A program made the translations under genes and the position numbers. DNA of 64,000 nt, taken from assembly GCA_948144175.1 (NCBI GenBank), contig CANXME010000550.1, positions 1-64,000 on the forward strand, in the 5' to 3' direction. The notes below the pieces were generated by a model, which had not been told where the DNA came from, did not search any database, and saw nothing but the letters and a program-made list of their open reading frames with translations. Every line of letters begins with the position of its first letter. Within the stretch, counting starts at the first letter, position 1. Shown here piece by piece: positions 45,801-55,259 of the stretch. The DNA is from Closterium sp. NIES-65 (Eukaryota > Streptophyta > Zygnematophyceae > Desmidiales > Closteriaceae).

Positions 45801-46326
45801 GGAGCCCCTGCTACCCGTGGGAGCTCCTAAGGTCTTAAGAGAGGCGGTAGGAGACGAAGACCCCAACACCTGGGCGGCTGTCGCAGCGGCCAGGGCGAAG
45901 TATCTCCGGTCGATCATGCCGGCTGCACTGGAGAACCTGGAGGTAGCACAGATGAGAGATGCTCGCCGGTACAGTCAGAGGAGACAAGGGGGGAAGGAAG
46001 TCGTGAGAAAGGACAGAGGGGTGCAAGTAGGGGATGAGGTGTACCTGAGAGAGCGGCGGAAGGACACACTGGAGTGCGGGCTGAGCAAAACGAAGTGGAA
46101 AGTGCGAGAGCTACGGGAATCAGGGGTGGTTCTTTTGGAAGACTCTCAGGGGAAGAGGGTGAAGGACCATATCTCCAATACTGCTAAGGCGACAGCATCA
46201 CGACCTGTGGGCAGGGGCGCAGAACAGGTCGTGAGGGGGCATGACAGGGGTCCAGAGAGTATCATTACCTATAAGAGACGAGGAGGAGGTGTGCACAAGG
46301 AAGCGGGGAAGCAGGGAGAGAAGTAA
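39883..46326 (+). CDS. gag-PR-C5 methyltransferase-RT-RNaseH-IN polyprotein, 2147 aa
   Basis: Domains in order: gag capsid about 134-335; two CCHC knuckles 390-403 and 409-422; aspartic protease with DTGAS at 577 and LLLGMELL; C5-cytosine methyltransferase about 767-1085; RT about 1220-1420 with MPFGLKNASARFQ and YIDD 1391-1394; RNase H with TDWSSG (Asp 1540) and TDHQPLLWL; integrase with an HHCC zinc region about 1756-1795 and catalytic Asp 1825, Asp 1885 and Glu 1920. No chromodomain is evident after the integrase. Methyltransferase motifs: I LFGGVGPG (772-779), IV WECQGLSRAGRG with Cys 862, VI VENL (Glu 904), VIII AHRIRRYWQN (942-951), X-like ERERAMGYL. Motif VIII and the spacing resemble DNMT3/DRM-type enzymes more than DNMT1. 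The start ATG is the first in frame after the LTR. No stop or frameshift interrupts it. Confidence 0.95.
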   Translation: MAGMSLRSGAKLSGMGEPPEKEGVPAGNEVEGSPGERSDPERVTARNDAEDKGRREERRGGGMTPRGSGRFAMRAERTQGELSPSEEQATVAGRGIAAPVARSEGGRGGQMTPSGSGNSRRSLWEEGSRYRYTSLPKVEVPSRFSGDQESGPRVKTYAMHVRNEKYGWEMDGLDLRHFFRSLGNTLAGEAEAFYLEIRDPLLQEEERDEEGRLLRDEEGKPIRLRDPTERFLQELAAHFPTQTPARMREFDQLRRGSRESLLGYYRRVHQLAEDIGCSEPRIIVAKFLDGLAGELARTVRDRTYDLGPNATLRQAYEIAWRHEQSLSLYDLGRKTEKPPRERERRGVGWGGALLAGEEAEEEDQERDRASRSRTRKPRSAAHSPGEEPVCYKCREPGHFKRDCPKLQTCSYCQRKGHQADNCYTKQREQKGRGGRRGRIEELEEELRRLRAEEEDTMAEEEKPVHVARYAEESDEEGPEPIFMAANPGREREDLGLRSGAADGRRGTATVRRGPRATVDEAVEEAAGAAEEAVQRAVARTGPRRHPFERMAARPCVVEALEGTVAVEGKYPGTTIIDTGASQVLVGRRLAERLGLHRAENVTPEGVRIQTAEGGDGTWLPRTIRPQEVVLAPGRAEETRIRVHCLVSDSEDYDLLLGMELLYKVGAVVDTWAERVTYQPLYWDSEATRAGEEGAVLPARFLRGRVEYREPHHQRVPEQRWEDAGVYLERAASRRRMEEAAGARVEELREARGLAEPAYDFETFNRPVRLVELFGGVGPGLAACVRLGMVVERWTYVEKNPEVRRMAMHHAMILHERFPDKLSRDVVEQARLEAERMSDVTEVTEEVVASWGQVDLLVAGWECQGLSRAGRGRGLEDPRTALFQELIRVMKLIKRRQGPFSYVVENLDVADDERSLVKEAHRAVTRELGHGVAWDAAQMGARAHRIRRYWQNMVPEPVLRDQLGRMRRPLPLLVQDILEPGRRVAPVVSPDIRTQYPCNEVGAPRQAWPTLVSTPGSYAFSMQGDQPGPGMVQVLATGEWEEPLAVERERAMGYLRNATAAEGVSEEVRRQALGGAIDQHALGWLLYRAEKRHETLRAQLLMLQRYRDFIEMTDTEPEMAMEVAAQWRQSAVYQREERAREEDQFNRQGMVLMAKGARAERSKENTEGEVEGREEAPVEGAQDRAGEWQMGDGLNEGQKEKMRRVLGAARGAFAFSVKELGKCNRAVMDIELQSQEPVYQRRRRMSPGDRDIAEEKCKELLEAGLIRESTSEYAAATVVAARKDLTGETISRRMCGDYRGLNRVTKSDRYPMPVVEELFDELSKGRVYTTLDLRQGFNQIPIREADKHKTAFHGPDKLYEWNYMPFGLKNASARFQRVMDQVLQELPCALCYIDDVIIYSPDGEQHVEDVAKTLKAIEAAGLTCHPGKCTFGVRTVGYLGFQVGEGGMTVQQAKVEVVDRLQQPTDRSMLRAQLGFLNYYRKFIPNFSRTAKPLNLLLREDVAWEWKEEQEAAWRVLKEAVKTAPVLRLPRQDEPFLLYTDWSSGGLGAVLCQLEEGVERVVAYASRSCSPAESNYSSYEGEGLAAVWAVELFRPYLQGRKFTLITDHQPLLWLMTNQTLRGRNARWAMRLQEFDFEVRHRPGKTLQHVDGLSRQGPAVPSKEGVTPEAALVYSAVAAEKEGWRRRRDAEKGCAEIWEDKPVLDWVRGVGPEGLEVPERVRARGVHYRWQDDQLQLVTEDGWRIVPRPGERRDLILQIHTKFGHYAVERTTQLLQTMYWWPGMRGQVKREVAECEPCSRNRAVLERSKAELQSLPIGSIGYRWSLDLAGELPLSRRGKQFILVMIEHTSKWIEVAALSRKTAASVAEAFVQQVLCRFGACGEVLTDQGTEFAGEFEALLKEVGIVHRRTSRYHPQADGLTERMIQTLKKGLRKYCEEEERRDWDVKLPWVAAGYRFSKQQALKSYSPYQLLFGKEPLLPVGAPKVLREAVGDEDPNTWAAVAAARAKYLRSIMPAALENLEVAQMRDARRYSQRRQGGKEVVRKDRGVQVGDEVYLRERRKDTLECGLSKTKWKVRELRESGVVLLEDSQGKRVKDHISNTAKATASRPVGRGAEQVVRGHDRGPESIITYKRRGGGVHKEAGKQGEK

Positions 46327-46391
46327 GGATTAGAGGGCACAGAGCAAGAGAAGGACGGGAGGGCGGATCCACTGGGAGAGGGTGCGACAGC

Positions 46392-46932
46392 TGTCGCATG
46401 ACTCTTGCGAATGAGTGCACAAAAGTTCATGAGACAGCTCCTAAGGTGAGTATGGTTGGGTAAATCGTAAGGGAAGTAGTATTGTTGTATTGTTGTTATA
46501 AATTGTACTGTAGAGTGTACGGGTAAGGGGGGGGGTTTTGTGGTGATATTAGAATTGTGGCAGGGATAGAAGAATCGAGGCGGGGCCACTCGAAATGAGG
46601 ACGGGACGACGGCTGACCTGGCAAGGGCCACCGGTGAAGCGGAAAGGGGACAGGGGTGACGAGGCTTGCCCGAGTCGCATGCATGGAAAGGAGCCCAAGG
46701 GTTGGGCGGTGCGAGAGGTAGTTGGCAGACCCCAAGGCACAGATTCACGAGGGGTGACAGGAAGCCAAAACTAGCACAGCAAGGACACCAATTCACTTTT
46801 GTTTGTCTTCTCGTAATTGTGGGAAAGCTTGTGATTCAGTTGTGATCCGTCGTCAAGCTGAGCAACTGCTAGATCCACGTCGGAGAAGCCAAACTAGTGC
46901 GGCCATTTGTGCCTAGGGAAGGAAACTAGCCA
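46392..46932 (+). repeat. 3' LTR of the gypsy element
   Basis: 541 bp, preceded by the purine-rich CTGGGAGAGGGTG as the likely polypurine tract region. It reads identical to the 5' LTR. Confidence 0.95.
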
Positions 46933-47164
46933 CTAGCCGCTGTGGCGCTGCTGTCGGCCAGGGAGCTCGACAGCTGCAGCTGATTGGGCTAGGCGACGGG
47001 TGGGCCGTCGACCAGGACGGGCAGTTCGACCGGGAGGCCGACGCAGCTCTCCGTCGACCTGACAAGTGAGGAATGGTCGACGAGGGGAACACGACGTCAA
47101 CCGCTCACAATTCTGGTCGACGGAAGGGGTCCGTCGACCAGGGGGTAGCTTGACAGGAGCTGTG

Positions 47165-47262
47165 GTCAACTAGAGGCACCTGGTGGTCGACCAGAGGCAC
47201 CTGGTGGTTGACCGGAGGCACCTGGTGGTCGATCAGAGCAGTTGGTGGTCGACCAGGTAACC
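47165..47262. repeat. 21-24-bp tandem repeat rich in GTCGACC
   Basis: About four copies of AGGCACCTGGTGGTCGACC with drift. The surrounding 46940-47570 is dense in GTCGACC words. This may be a fragment of another repeat family; no ORF is recognisable. Confidence 0.65.
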
Positions 47263-48364
47263 TACTTGACAAGTTCTGCGGAGGCACGCGAATGTCGTCG
47301 AGGTCGCGATGGCGAAGGCGACTTCGGGCTGGTAACCCGAAGTCGATGTGGCTCGTCAGGCGCAGACAACAGCCGATGGATGCACAACGAGGCGAGTCGC
47401 GCCAATCGTTTGCACGCACCTGCGAGCGTATGCACTGCTGTCTTCTACGGGGCAACGCTGGACAGCCGCTCTGCTGCAGCGTTGGCACGCCGTCGACCTG
47501 CTATGTTGGCAGGTTGTCTTTCAGCAGTGCTGACACGGCGACCAGGCTAGCTGCAGAGTTGCTAGGTGCCTGATATAGTCATTGTTGTCATTGCTTGTTG
47601 AATCAATTATGTATTTCCGACTTTGTTAGTGGAAAATCTTGCCGATTTTTCCCGTGAATGTGCAAGCGCTAAAGAACTAAGCAAAGTTACGATCACTCCT
47701 AGTAGTTTGTGCCAACCTCCGTAGTCTAGCTCACTACCGTTGTAGAGTGACTTTCCGCACCTAGTGTTTCTTGCCTTCCCTGAACGCATTTCTTATGGTG
47801 AAAAAAGCTGATAGTGGCAAAATTGGTCCCTTCATCATGAGGCTTCCTAGGATTGTGGCAGACCAAGCTCGGTTCAACTCAAACAAACGAGCCATGGCTA
47901 TCAAAGCGAGAATAATGCCCAGCGCAAACCCTCTCAATTCCATCTTGATAATGTCTAGCCATGTAGGCATAAACAATACTGGCCTAGTTTCAGCTCTTGC
48001 TCTCGTTAGTTTTGAAACTAATATGGTTCTCATATACTTCCTACCATACGCTGTGATGGGCCTCAATGAAAGCGGGGCTTGGGTCAAAAGCGGGCCAAAA
48101 CGGCCCGACCAGGGCCGCACCTCGAGACAGGCCGGCCCAATCCACCCCTAAACGGACGGGCCAAAAGTAGGCATCTGGCCCGACCCAACCCGACTTTTTG
48201 GCGTGAAATTCGCCCCCATGGCACGTAGCAAACCCTTTAGCAGGCCCCCAACACACTCATTGCAAACCTTTCCACACCTCTCATATGCACCACCACAACC
48301 TCCCTCCTTCCACTCACCCATTTTCTCTACTTCTTTGTTGACATTGTGCACAGACCAGCTACAT
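47263..48364. other. no gene recognised
   Basis: Short frames only. 48090-48200 contains clustered GGGCC/GGCCC and CCCGACCC words like those at 32930-33030, possibly remnants of a transposon end. I cannot define borders. Confidence 0.4.
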
Positions 48365-49120
48365 CTACAACAGTTGCCATACCATTTGGCATGCCAACTA
48401 GTTTTCTGACTTGGGCATGATAGAACTACTAGAACTGTGCCTGTCCTGCTCTCTCTGCCCCTCTATAAAACCCCTGATTCACCTTCGATAAAACATGGAA
48501 GATGTTCCTCAATCATGTTTAAAGATAAATTCTAACCTTAACAAAACTTTGAACATGACTTCAACATGGAATGATTCCAAAGGGTCCACAAAAGCAGACA
48601 GTGGGTTTGGATGAGAGGAGGACCATGGGATGAACGGTTCAAGTAGCAAGGGAGGGCAAGTGAAGAACAAAGAAACACACAAAGGCATCCAGCGAATCCA
48701 TGGTCCGCAAGGGCTCAATCAGCGAACGCAAGTACATGGAGCTGCACCTGTTGCCATACCACTTGACATGCCAACTCGTGCTCTCACTTCTGCATGGTAG
48801 ACCTACTAAAGCTGTGCATGTCCTGCTCTCTTCCTCGTCAGACTTCATCTTTAAAGTGATTTAAACATACAACTGTTGCAGCATGGAAATTTATTCCAGA
48901 TGCAACATCGAAAATGTTCACTTGCCCGATGATCCTTAATTCTTAATCCTGGTGAGTTAACATGGTACCATCCTAACATGCCTTCAAGAACTGATGGGCT
49001 AATCAAAGCAGACAGTCGGTTTGGAAGAGAGAGGGACAATGGCAAGAGCAGTTAAAGAAGAAAGGGAATGCAAGAGAAATACAAAGAAACACGTAGATTG
49101 CATGGTGAGCAAGGGTTAGG
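48365..49120. repeat. imperfect direct duplication, about 375-bp period
   Basis: TTGCCATACCA(C/T)TTG(A/G)CATGCC...CCTGCTCTCT at 48375-48455 recurs at 48751-48833. CAAAGCAGACAGT(G/C)GGTTTGGA at 48590 recurs near 49003. Both are followed by related AAGAAACAC blocks. No coding potential is recognised. Confidence 0.6.
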
Positions 49121-51105
49121 TCTCCAAAATGCAACAAGGGATTGCAGACGCAGTGCACGCAGAATGGTGGAGGGAGAGAAGATGTAGAGGCACTCAATTC
49201 AAGTCTAGCAAGAGTTGGTGCACACATGGGGGGTGCAAGACCAGCTACAGTTGGTGCTCTCACATTTCAGTCACCATGCCTTGTTCATCGCAGTCCACAT
49301 TCTCGGCCAAGCTGCAGTCCCCCCCAGCCACCCACCCAGGGAAAATCGGCCCCCATGCTTGCTGCAAGTCCAACAGGACTTGCTCTGGCGGCAGATGGTG
49401 GGGGAGAGGGGTGTAGGTAGGGAAGAGAAGGACAGAAGGAGGGTGTGGGGCAGGGGACAGAGGAAGGAAAAATGTATGTCATCACCCGTGTGTCGCACCC
49501 TTCTCCTCCTCTCTCACTCATCAGCCTGTGCAGCTGACCACGGAATTGACACCTGCGGTGGTGAAGTACCAAGAAACCGTGACACGGAAATTGAAACTGC
49601 TGAGTGAAAAGCATCATGCAAATGGGACCATGGGCATGACGTGGTCTCTGATACATCCACTGGTAATGATAGTGCCATTGAAGATAGGAGGCATAAACGG
49701 GAGAGGGGGTCAAATAAGGGGTATGTATGGCTGGGGATGTGCATTCCCTGAGCTCCATTAGGCACTTGAGGAAGTGATTTACGTACGGCTGCTATGACTC
49801 ATGGTGAAGATCCTAGGCACTCGAGCTGCAGCTCTTGCCATTGCTGCATCCAGCAATGGCAGCAAGCCATCAACACATAGAATTTTCCCCCCATGACTGC
49901 TGGAAGTCCAGCCAGCAGAAGTTGCACTGGCTGCAAAGCAGTAGGGGCCGCAATGGAGTAGGGGAAAAAAATCAAAGGGAGAGGGAGAAACGCCCTGCTT
50001 CTGAGGGGGTAAGAAGGAAAAAGAGATGAATCCCTCCCTCTCTCAAACCCTGCACTGGACATTCGAGCAGACAACTTGAAGTGTGATGGGCAAGCACGCG
50101 TAAATTGAGAGGGATTAGGGAATATCGGGGAGATTTCTATCATATTGCGAAACGGCTTGCATGCTGCTGCATTCTCAAGGTGAAGTTGTCCGCTCAAGCT
50201 GCTAAGGATCATGCGTTGGATGAGAATCACGAATTTGAAGAATCATGGATCGTGCCAAATGGCACATCCGGTGTGCCCCTTGGCTTTGATAATCCGCTGC
50301 CATGCCACGATTGGTGCCACTGAGACTATCTTGTGCATGAGGTTTTGATAACTGGAGCGGCATGAGCTTGAACAACGAGACACGGGAAACATATCAGGGC
50401 ACAAAGAAGGGGGGCATAGCAGCTGCTGCAGTTTTCTCCTGCTACTCTCTTCAGAGGAAAATTGGTGACAAACCCCTACGAGTGCTGGACAAGTTTGAGG
50501 CTGAAACCTGAGCAGATTGAAACTGCTCTACACCCATACCTAAGCAAAGATAGAGGTTGAATCCACTCTACACACATTTCGACAGGCAAGAAGGCCATGG
50601 ACAAGGCAAGGAAGGCAAGGTGTCGGCAGGTTCCAGCCACATCTGAAATGTGCCAACTGTGTGAAGGAAGCCCCAGCGGGCAGGATAAACTCTTTAAGCA
50701 CTTGATCTTAAACCTCCATAGAAAACTGCGAGGGCAAGGTAGTATCTGCTACCTAGGCCCTCTAGCTACGGTTACGACCGAAGGTGTCTTTGCGTTGTAT
50801 GATGCACTTTCACCTACAAAAAACATAAATAAAAAGCTTGAACAGACTTTGTTGGTACGTTATTTCTGTTGGTGTTTCCACTGCTTCGCACTGCCCGTGA
50901 CACGATCACAGCTGAGCTGAAATGCGCTCCGCGTCATCGTGGTGACACCTGAGTGTTCCTGCTGGAATGCTCCAACTAACGTCACCAAGACTACATAAGA
51001 CATGAAAGCTATCAGGGCAATAAATACATGAGAGAGGGTGGGGGTCGAGGGCAGGGGGGGCGCCTCGGGGGACCAACTGAACGCCAACTTTAAGTTCGTC
51101 TAGTA
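49121..51105. other. no gene recognised
   Basis: A loosely similar pair of blocks (about 49290-49390 and 49840-49930, with TTTCCCCCC/CATG and AGTCCA words) suggests old duplication. Frames are short and unlike known proteins. I see no tRNA or snRNA. Confidence 0.4.
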
Positions 51106-51225
51106 CTAGAACGAACCTTGGGAGGCTGCAAACGGGACACAGCGGATGGGAGAAACCACAGCGAGAAACGTCAGAAAGAAGAGTAAGCGGAGTCGAATGA
51201 TGCGTCCCGCGCCTTCCGTTGCCAT
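51106..51225 (-). CDS. possible first exon with signal peptide
   Basis: From an ATG at 51225 the minus strand encodes a basic start and a strong hydrophobic core (RLRLLFFLTFLAVVSP) followed by IRCVPFAASQ, a typical secretory signal. The frame then meets a stop at 51106, or could be spliced at CCCAAG|GTTCGT (exon end 51117). No downstream exon was recognised. It could be a 39-residue secreted peptide, a first exon, or chance. Confidence 0.3.
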   Translation of the reverse strand: MATEGAGRIIRLRLLFFLTFLAVVSPIRCVPFAASQGSF

Positions 51226-51239
51226 CGTGGTGCGGCAAG

Positions 51240-52326
51240 CTTCCACTAAACCCTGAATTAGTAGTAATTTTAATCGCTTGTGAATCTGTGCGTAATCAGT
51301 AGCAGTGGTTCTAAGCGTCAATAGAAACGCGTAAATACTTGTGGACGGTAAATAAAGAAACTACTGTATGATGAGAGCCTACTCGTAGAACCTGGAGTGC
51401 AGACGACATCAAGTTATGATGAGGAATCCATGAAAGTTAGCTTGAAATGAAGCTAGAGGAAAAGAGAGTGGCAGGAGGAGGTGAGGGTTGGGGATGAAAG
51501 TCCACTTTCTTGCCAAGATCGCTTTGCAATTTCCCATGTGCCTGCGACAGGCCAACATAGCTGACGAGCGTCAAATTCGCGAGTTGCGGCAAATGCGAAA
51601 ATATCGTCAAGTTGCCCTGCTCTGGCGAATTCCAAGGCGATACGAGTTTCGGTGGTGGCGTTTTATGCCAACAGGGCGCGTCGAGCCACCGAAAATCTCG
51701 CCAGGTCTGCGAGTCAGAAAGATAGGACAGCGCTCCCTGTTTGACGAACACGACCTCTTCATTCGCTCGCGCAATAACGGAGCGAAACAAACAAAACCCA
51801 CACGACTACTACAGCAAATGACGAATGATTCTTCCAGCATACCTTAAGCCTACAAACATGTTTGGAAAATCGAAATATGGTATAAACGACCCGCGCCTGG
51901 TGACATGGTGAGCTCGCCGCTCATTCCGCGACCTACCTTACCGCGACCTAGAACTGTAAAGTGGTCGCTAGGCTAGTGATAAGGTAGATTTGACATACAG
52001 TTGACGGTTCAACAGAATGGGCCTCTAATAGCCATGATTGCTTCATCTGCCCTTCTTCCGTAACTTCTCTGATGTAATTTCGAAGGATAGTCGAAACCGG
52101 AACGTCACTTTGCTGGATACCGTATGAGCTGACTTAGCAATAGCACTAGTAACACTGCTCACCGCAATCCCTAATGTTTTCCATGCGATGGCAAGTCGAG
52201 CGAGGGTCACGTGCGTCGCTAGCTGCTCCGTGAGCGCCGAGAAATTCCGAATGGCCTACCAGTTGTAGCGCCACGCGTATTGAGAGAGGCGGCGTCACGA
52301 GCATCGCAGGCATCGCAGCGAGTCGA
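51240..52326. other. no gene recognised; possible divergent intergenic region
   Basis: Frames at 51450-51850 on both strands are open but resemble no family. The stretch separates a possible minus-strand first exon at 51225 from a possible plus-strand start at 52327. Confidence 0.35.
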
Positions 52327-52400
52327 ATGGCGTCAATTGACGATCAACGGAACCGTCAGCTTGCCTTTGCTGAGAATTTTCGAGTCATAATCGTTTCGAT
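52327..52400 (+). CDS. possible first exon of an unrecognised gene
   Basis: The ATG at 52327 opens a frame reading MASIDDQRNRQLAFAENF then RVIIVSML before pyrimidine-rich sequence that looks intronic. A later stretch at 52795-52875 encodes a hydrophobic segment (LAFCQVAVGIAFLIVTFS). The exon chain cannot be completed and I do not recognise the product. Confidence 0.25.
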
Positions 52401-52899
52401 GCTGCTTGGGGGGATTGTGTTCCCCCCTCTTTGCTCCTCTTCCCATGCATGTTCCCCCTGCTTCGCACCAACGTTTGCTGTTTCATTCTGTGCTTTGTTG
52501 TGCGTTCCATTTCTTATGTACCCTGCTCTCCTCCTCCCCCTCCCCTTCTCCCTGTTTCCCCTTTCTTTCCCCTCCAATCCACCTGCCTTCCCGCCTCCTC
52601 ATTTCTTCTCCCCACTCCCTCCCCCCTCCTTCATGCGACCTGCCATCCTCTCACGGGCCACGACAACCTGCTGGAGAGGATGGCAGGATTGCAGGATGGC
52701 AGGGCGACAGGGCGGCAGCCATGCACCACTCGCGTTTGCAGTGGGTCCGCGCAGCCATGTCGATCAGAAAACCATGTCGTCGCCTTAGCAACTGACCAGA
52801 CGGCCTTAGCGTTCTGTCAAGTGGCCGTCGGCATTGCCTTCCTCATCGTCACTTTCAGCACTGGTGGGAGAATTGACTTCTCCCGACCTCCTCCTCTCC

Positions 52900-53400
52900 C
52901 CTGCTCTTCAAGGAAGCGCGTTCTCCCGCGGTTAGATGACTGACGCCTTCCTCGAGGTGGGTGAGAGGGTTGGGGAGAGGTGGGCGCGGGAGAGGGGAGT
53001 TGTGGGTGCGGGGATAGGGCTGGGGGGTAGTTGGGAAGGGGCTGGGAGATGGTTAGTCGTGGAGGGGGGTGGGGGTGGGGATGGGGGAGGGGGGGAGGGG
53101 GGGGGGGGTGAGGGGGCATGGAGAACGAAAGAGGGTGTTCCCGCGACGAGATCGGACGGCTTCCTCGAGGTGCGGGAAAGGGGCGGGGAAGGGGTGGGCG
53201 TGGGGGAGGGGAGATGTGGGGGCAGGGAGAGGGCTGGTGGCTGGGAGTGGGCTAGGAGAGGGGAGAGGGGGGGAACAAGAGGGGAGGGGGAGAGTAGGGA
53301 GAGGGGTGGAAGGCATGGACAAAGAAATCGGGTGCGTTCGCAACAAGATTGCAGACGCATTCCTCGAGGTGCGCCGCGGGAGAGGGGGGGAAGGAGGGGA
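52900..53400 (+). repeat. three tandem exon-like units, about 210-bp period
   Basis: Units at about 52930-52965, 53145-53180 and 53350-53385 share GA(C/T)GCATTCCTCGAGGTG and encode DAFLEV, DGFLEV and DAFLEV in one frame relation. They are separated by G-rich simple sequence ending in runs of G. They look like copies of one exon edge plus intron. The parent gene is not recognised. Confidence 0.5.
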
Positions 53401-53649
53401 GGGGGGGGGGGGGGGGGGGGGAGGTGGGAGTGTTGGGTTGGTTGGTGATGAAAGTGAGAGGGTTGTGCAGCGAGGAGAAATGAGTGACGACGGGGATTGC
53501 TAGCAGTCGTTTTTCGCTCGAGTCCCAACCCAACCCCTCTCACTTCTCCACTCTCCGCCACCCGTGCTACATTTATCGCTCAAGTGTGCACACATTGTGC
53601 GACATCCCCAAACCTTGGTCTCCCTGCCTGTTCCCCTCTGCGCCATTCC

Positions 53650-54200
53650 CACTCTTTCCGCCTTCCTGAAGGTGCACCGGGGAAGATGTGTGAGGACTTG
53701 TGCCAGCAGTAGCAGACGGCATGTTGCTGCGCAAGCTTGGTTTGGGTTGTCTCAAAGCAACCAGGCCTTTTCTCTCCCCTCTGTGCCTGCCTGACAACCT
53801 CCGTCACCCTGCCCCTCCGTGTTCCCGTCTCCAACCCCCCCCCCCCCCCCCCCCCCCCGCTGCAGGTGTGTGTGTGAGTGTGTGTGTGAGGGCTGTGTGC
53901 CAGCAGACTGCATGGTGTTGTGCAAGCTGGTGTCGAGTCGTCCCCTCCTCCCCCCCAAACGCCCCCCCCCCCCCCCCTCTTCTGCCCCCTTTCACCCCCG
54001 CCAAGTGTGTGAGGAGGACCATATACCAGCAGTAGCAGATCGCATGGTGCTGTGCAAGCTGGTTTCAAGTTGACCCCTCCTCCCACCGCTTCCCCCTTTC
54101 TCCCCCCGCCAGGTGTGTGAGGACGTGTACCAGCAGACCGCATCATGGTGCTGCGTAAGCTCGCGCAGGACATGCGCGAGTGGATACACCGGCGGGTGAG
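53650..54200 (+). repeat. four tandem exon-like units, about 100-220 bp apart
   Basis: Each unit has GTGTGTGAGG, CCAGCAG, then GCATGGTGCTG(C/T)GCAAGCT. The last and longest reads MVLRKLAQDMREWIHRR up to a GTGAGC donor-like site at about 54195. The first three are shorter and diverge or stop. C-rich tracts separate them. This is probably a duplicated internal exon with flanking intron. Confidence 0.5.
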
Positions 54201-54801
54201 CCATGGGATAAGGGGTGATTGTTATGGGATGGTGCCGGTAAGCAATGGGGGGGGCCGCGAGGAGGGGAGAAGGGGGATTAGAAAAGACCGAGGGATAGAG
54301 GGTGCTGGCACAGGACATGCGCGAGTGGCCGGCCTGCGGGTGGGCGAGAGGGGCAGAGAAGGGGGGGAGGGAATACGGGGGATATGGAAGGAAGGGTTAA
54401 GAGGCGATGGGGGGAAGAAGATGGCAAGGGTTCAGGAACGTGAGGTCTATGAAGCAGGATGTAGGGGCTCTCTCCTCTGCTCTTTGTCACCCCATTCTTC
54501 CCCTAACCCTCCCCCCCTCCCCCTGCACGCCTCTTTCCAACGCCTCTTCCCCACTCCTCTCGCCCACACCACTCCACCACACCTACTCCCCACTCCCTCT
54601 CTCCTACCCCTCTCCCCCACGCCTTTCCCCCACGCATTTCCCTCACCCCTCTCTCCCACCTCTTTCCCCCATGCATTTTCCTCACCCCCCTCTCCCCCCC
54701 CCACCCCTTTCCCCCACGCATTTTGCTCACCCCATTCCCCCACCCACCCCCTTCCCCCACGCAATTTTCTCACCCCTCTCCCCGTTCAAGAGGATGCTGA
54801 T

Positions 54802-55248
54802 TTAAGAGTGAAGGTTGGAGAGTGCAGGAGGGTCTTGCTGCTGTAGTACAAAAGCCTGCCAGAAGTCTTGGGTTCCTATTGGGCTGCCAAGCACTTTGAC
54901 GCCTCCATCGCCTAGAGGCGGGAGGCTGGTGATGTTGGCAGCCCCTCCGGCCGAGACCCAGTGGGTCACTTTGGCGGACACTTTTGGAGCTGAGAAGGGT
55001 GTGTGCAGGGTTCTGGCGCAGGAGCAAGTGGGGAGGGCTGCCTGTACGTGTTGATGATGTACGGTGAGGAACCTTGGAGAGCTAAGTTCCGTTGGGGTCT
55101 CCAATATGCCATGCGCCCAACGGAGTCTACAGGTTACCTGCAGCTGCTCGTCTCTGTTGCTGGTCTGTGTGTGCCCATCGCACCCAGCTCGCCAAGAAGA
55201 CCTCTTTCTCTCAGAGCTTGAGGAAGGGCCCGCATGGTTCGGGCTCAC
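54802..55248 (-). pseudogene. possible reverse-transcriptase relic
   Basis: A 148-codon minus-strand frame contains HWVSAGGAANITSLPPLG followed by GVKVLGSPIGTQDFWQAF. A VLGxPIGxxxF phrase after a Gly/Asp-rich stretch is typical of the region just downstream of the RT active site in some non-LTR and DIRS-like elements. No YxDD motif or other domain is present, so this is at most a fragment. Confidence 0.3.
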
Positions 55249-55259
55249 ACCATGATCAC

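Larger units (their letters stand above)
39309..46932 (+). mobile_element. Ty3/gypsy LTR retrotransposon encoding a DNA methyltransferase
   Basis: 7624 bp with 541-bp LTRs at both ends (TGTCGCATG...CTAGCCA) that appear identical in a base-by-base reading. It holds one ORF, 39883-46326, beginning only 33 bp after the 5' LTR. The order protease-RT-RNase H-integrase places it in Ty3/gypsy; a C5 methyltransferase lies between protease and RT. No TGG-type primer-binding site follows the 5' LTR, and no matching 5-bp target repeat is seen (left GGACC, right CTAGC). Identical LTRs and an open polyprotein imply very recent activity. Confidence 0.95.

Noticed and set aside
45835..46326. Chromodomain after the gypsy integrase
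   Set aside because: The C-terminal segment (VGDEVYLRERR, then KWKVRELRESG) looks like the ordinary SH3-like tail of gypsy integrases; the aromatic cage pattern of a chromodomain is not seen.
48460..48500. TATA-box-like CTCTATAAAACCCC as a promoter
   Set aside because: No credible transcript or reading frame follows it on the plus strand.
50640..50780. A tRNA-like stretch with GGTTCCAGCC and GTAGTATCTGCTACC
   Set aside because: I could not form a cloverleaf with a proper acceptor stem and anticodon loop; a covariance search such as tRNAscan would decide.
54802..55248. An intact non-LTR retrotransposon
   Set aside because: Only one RT-like phrase is present, with no YxDD, endonuclease or poly-A tail, so it is listed only as a possible relic.
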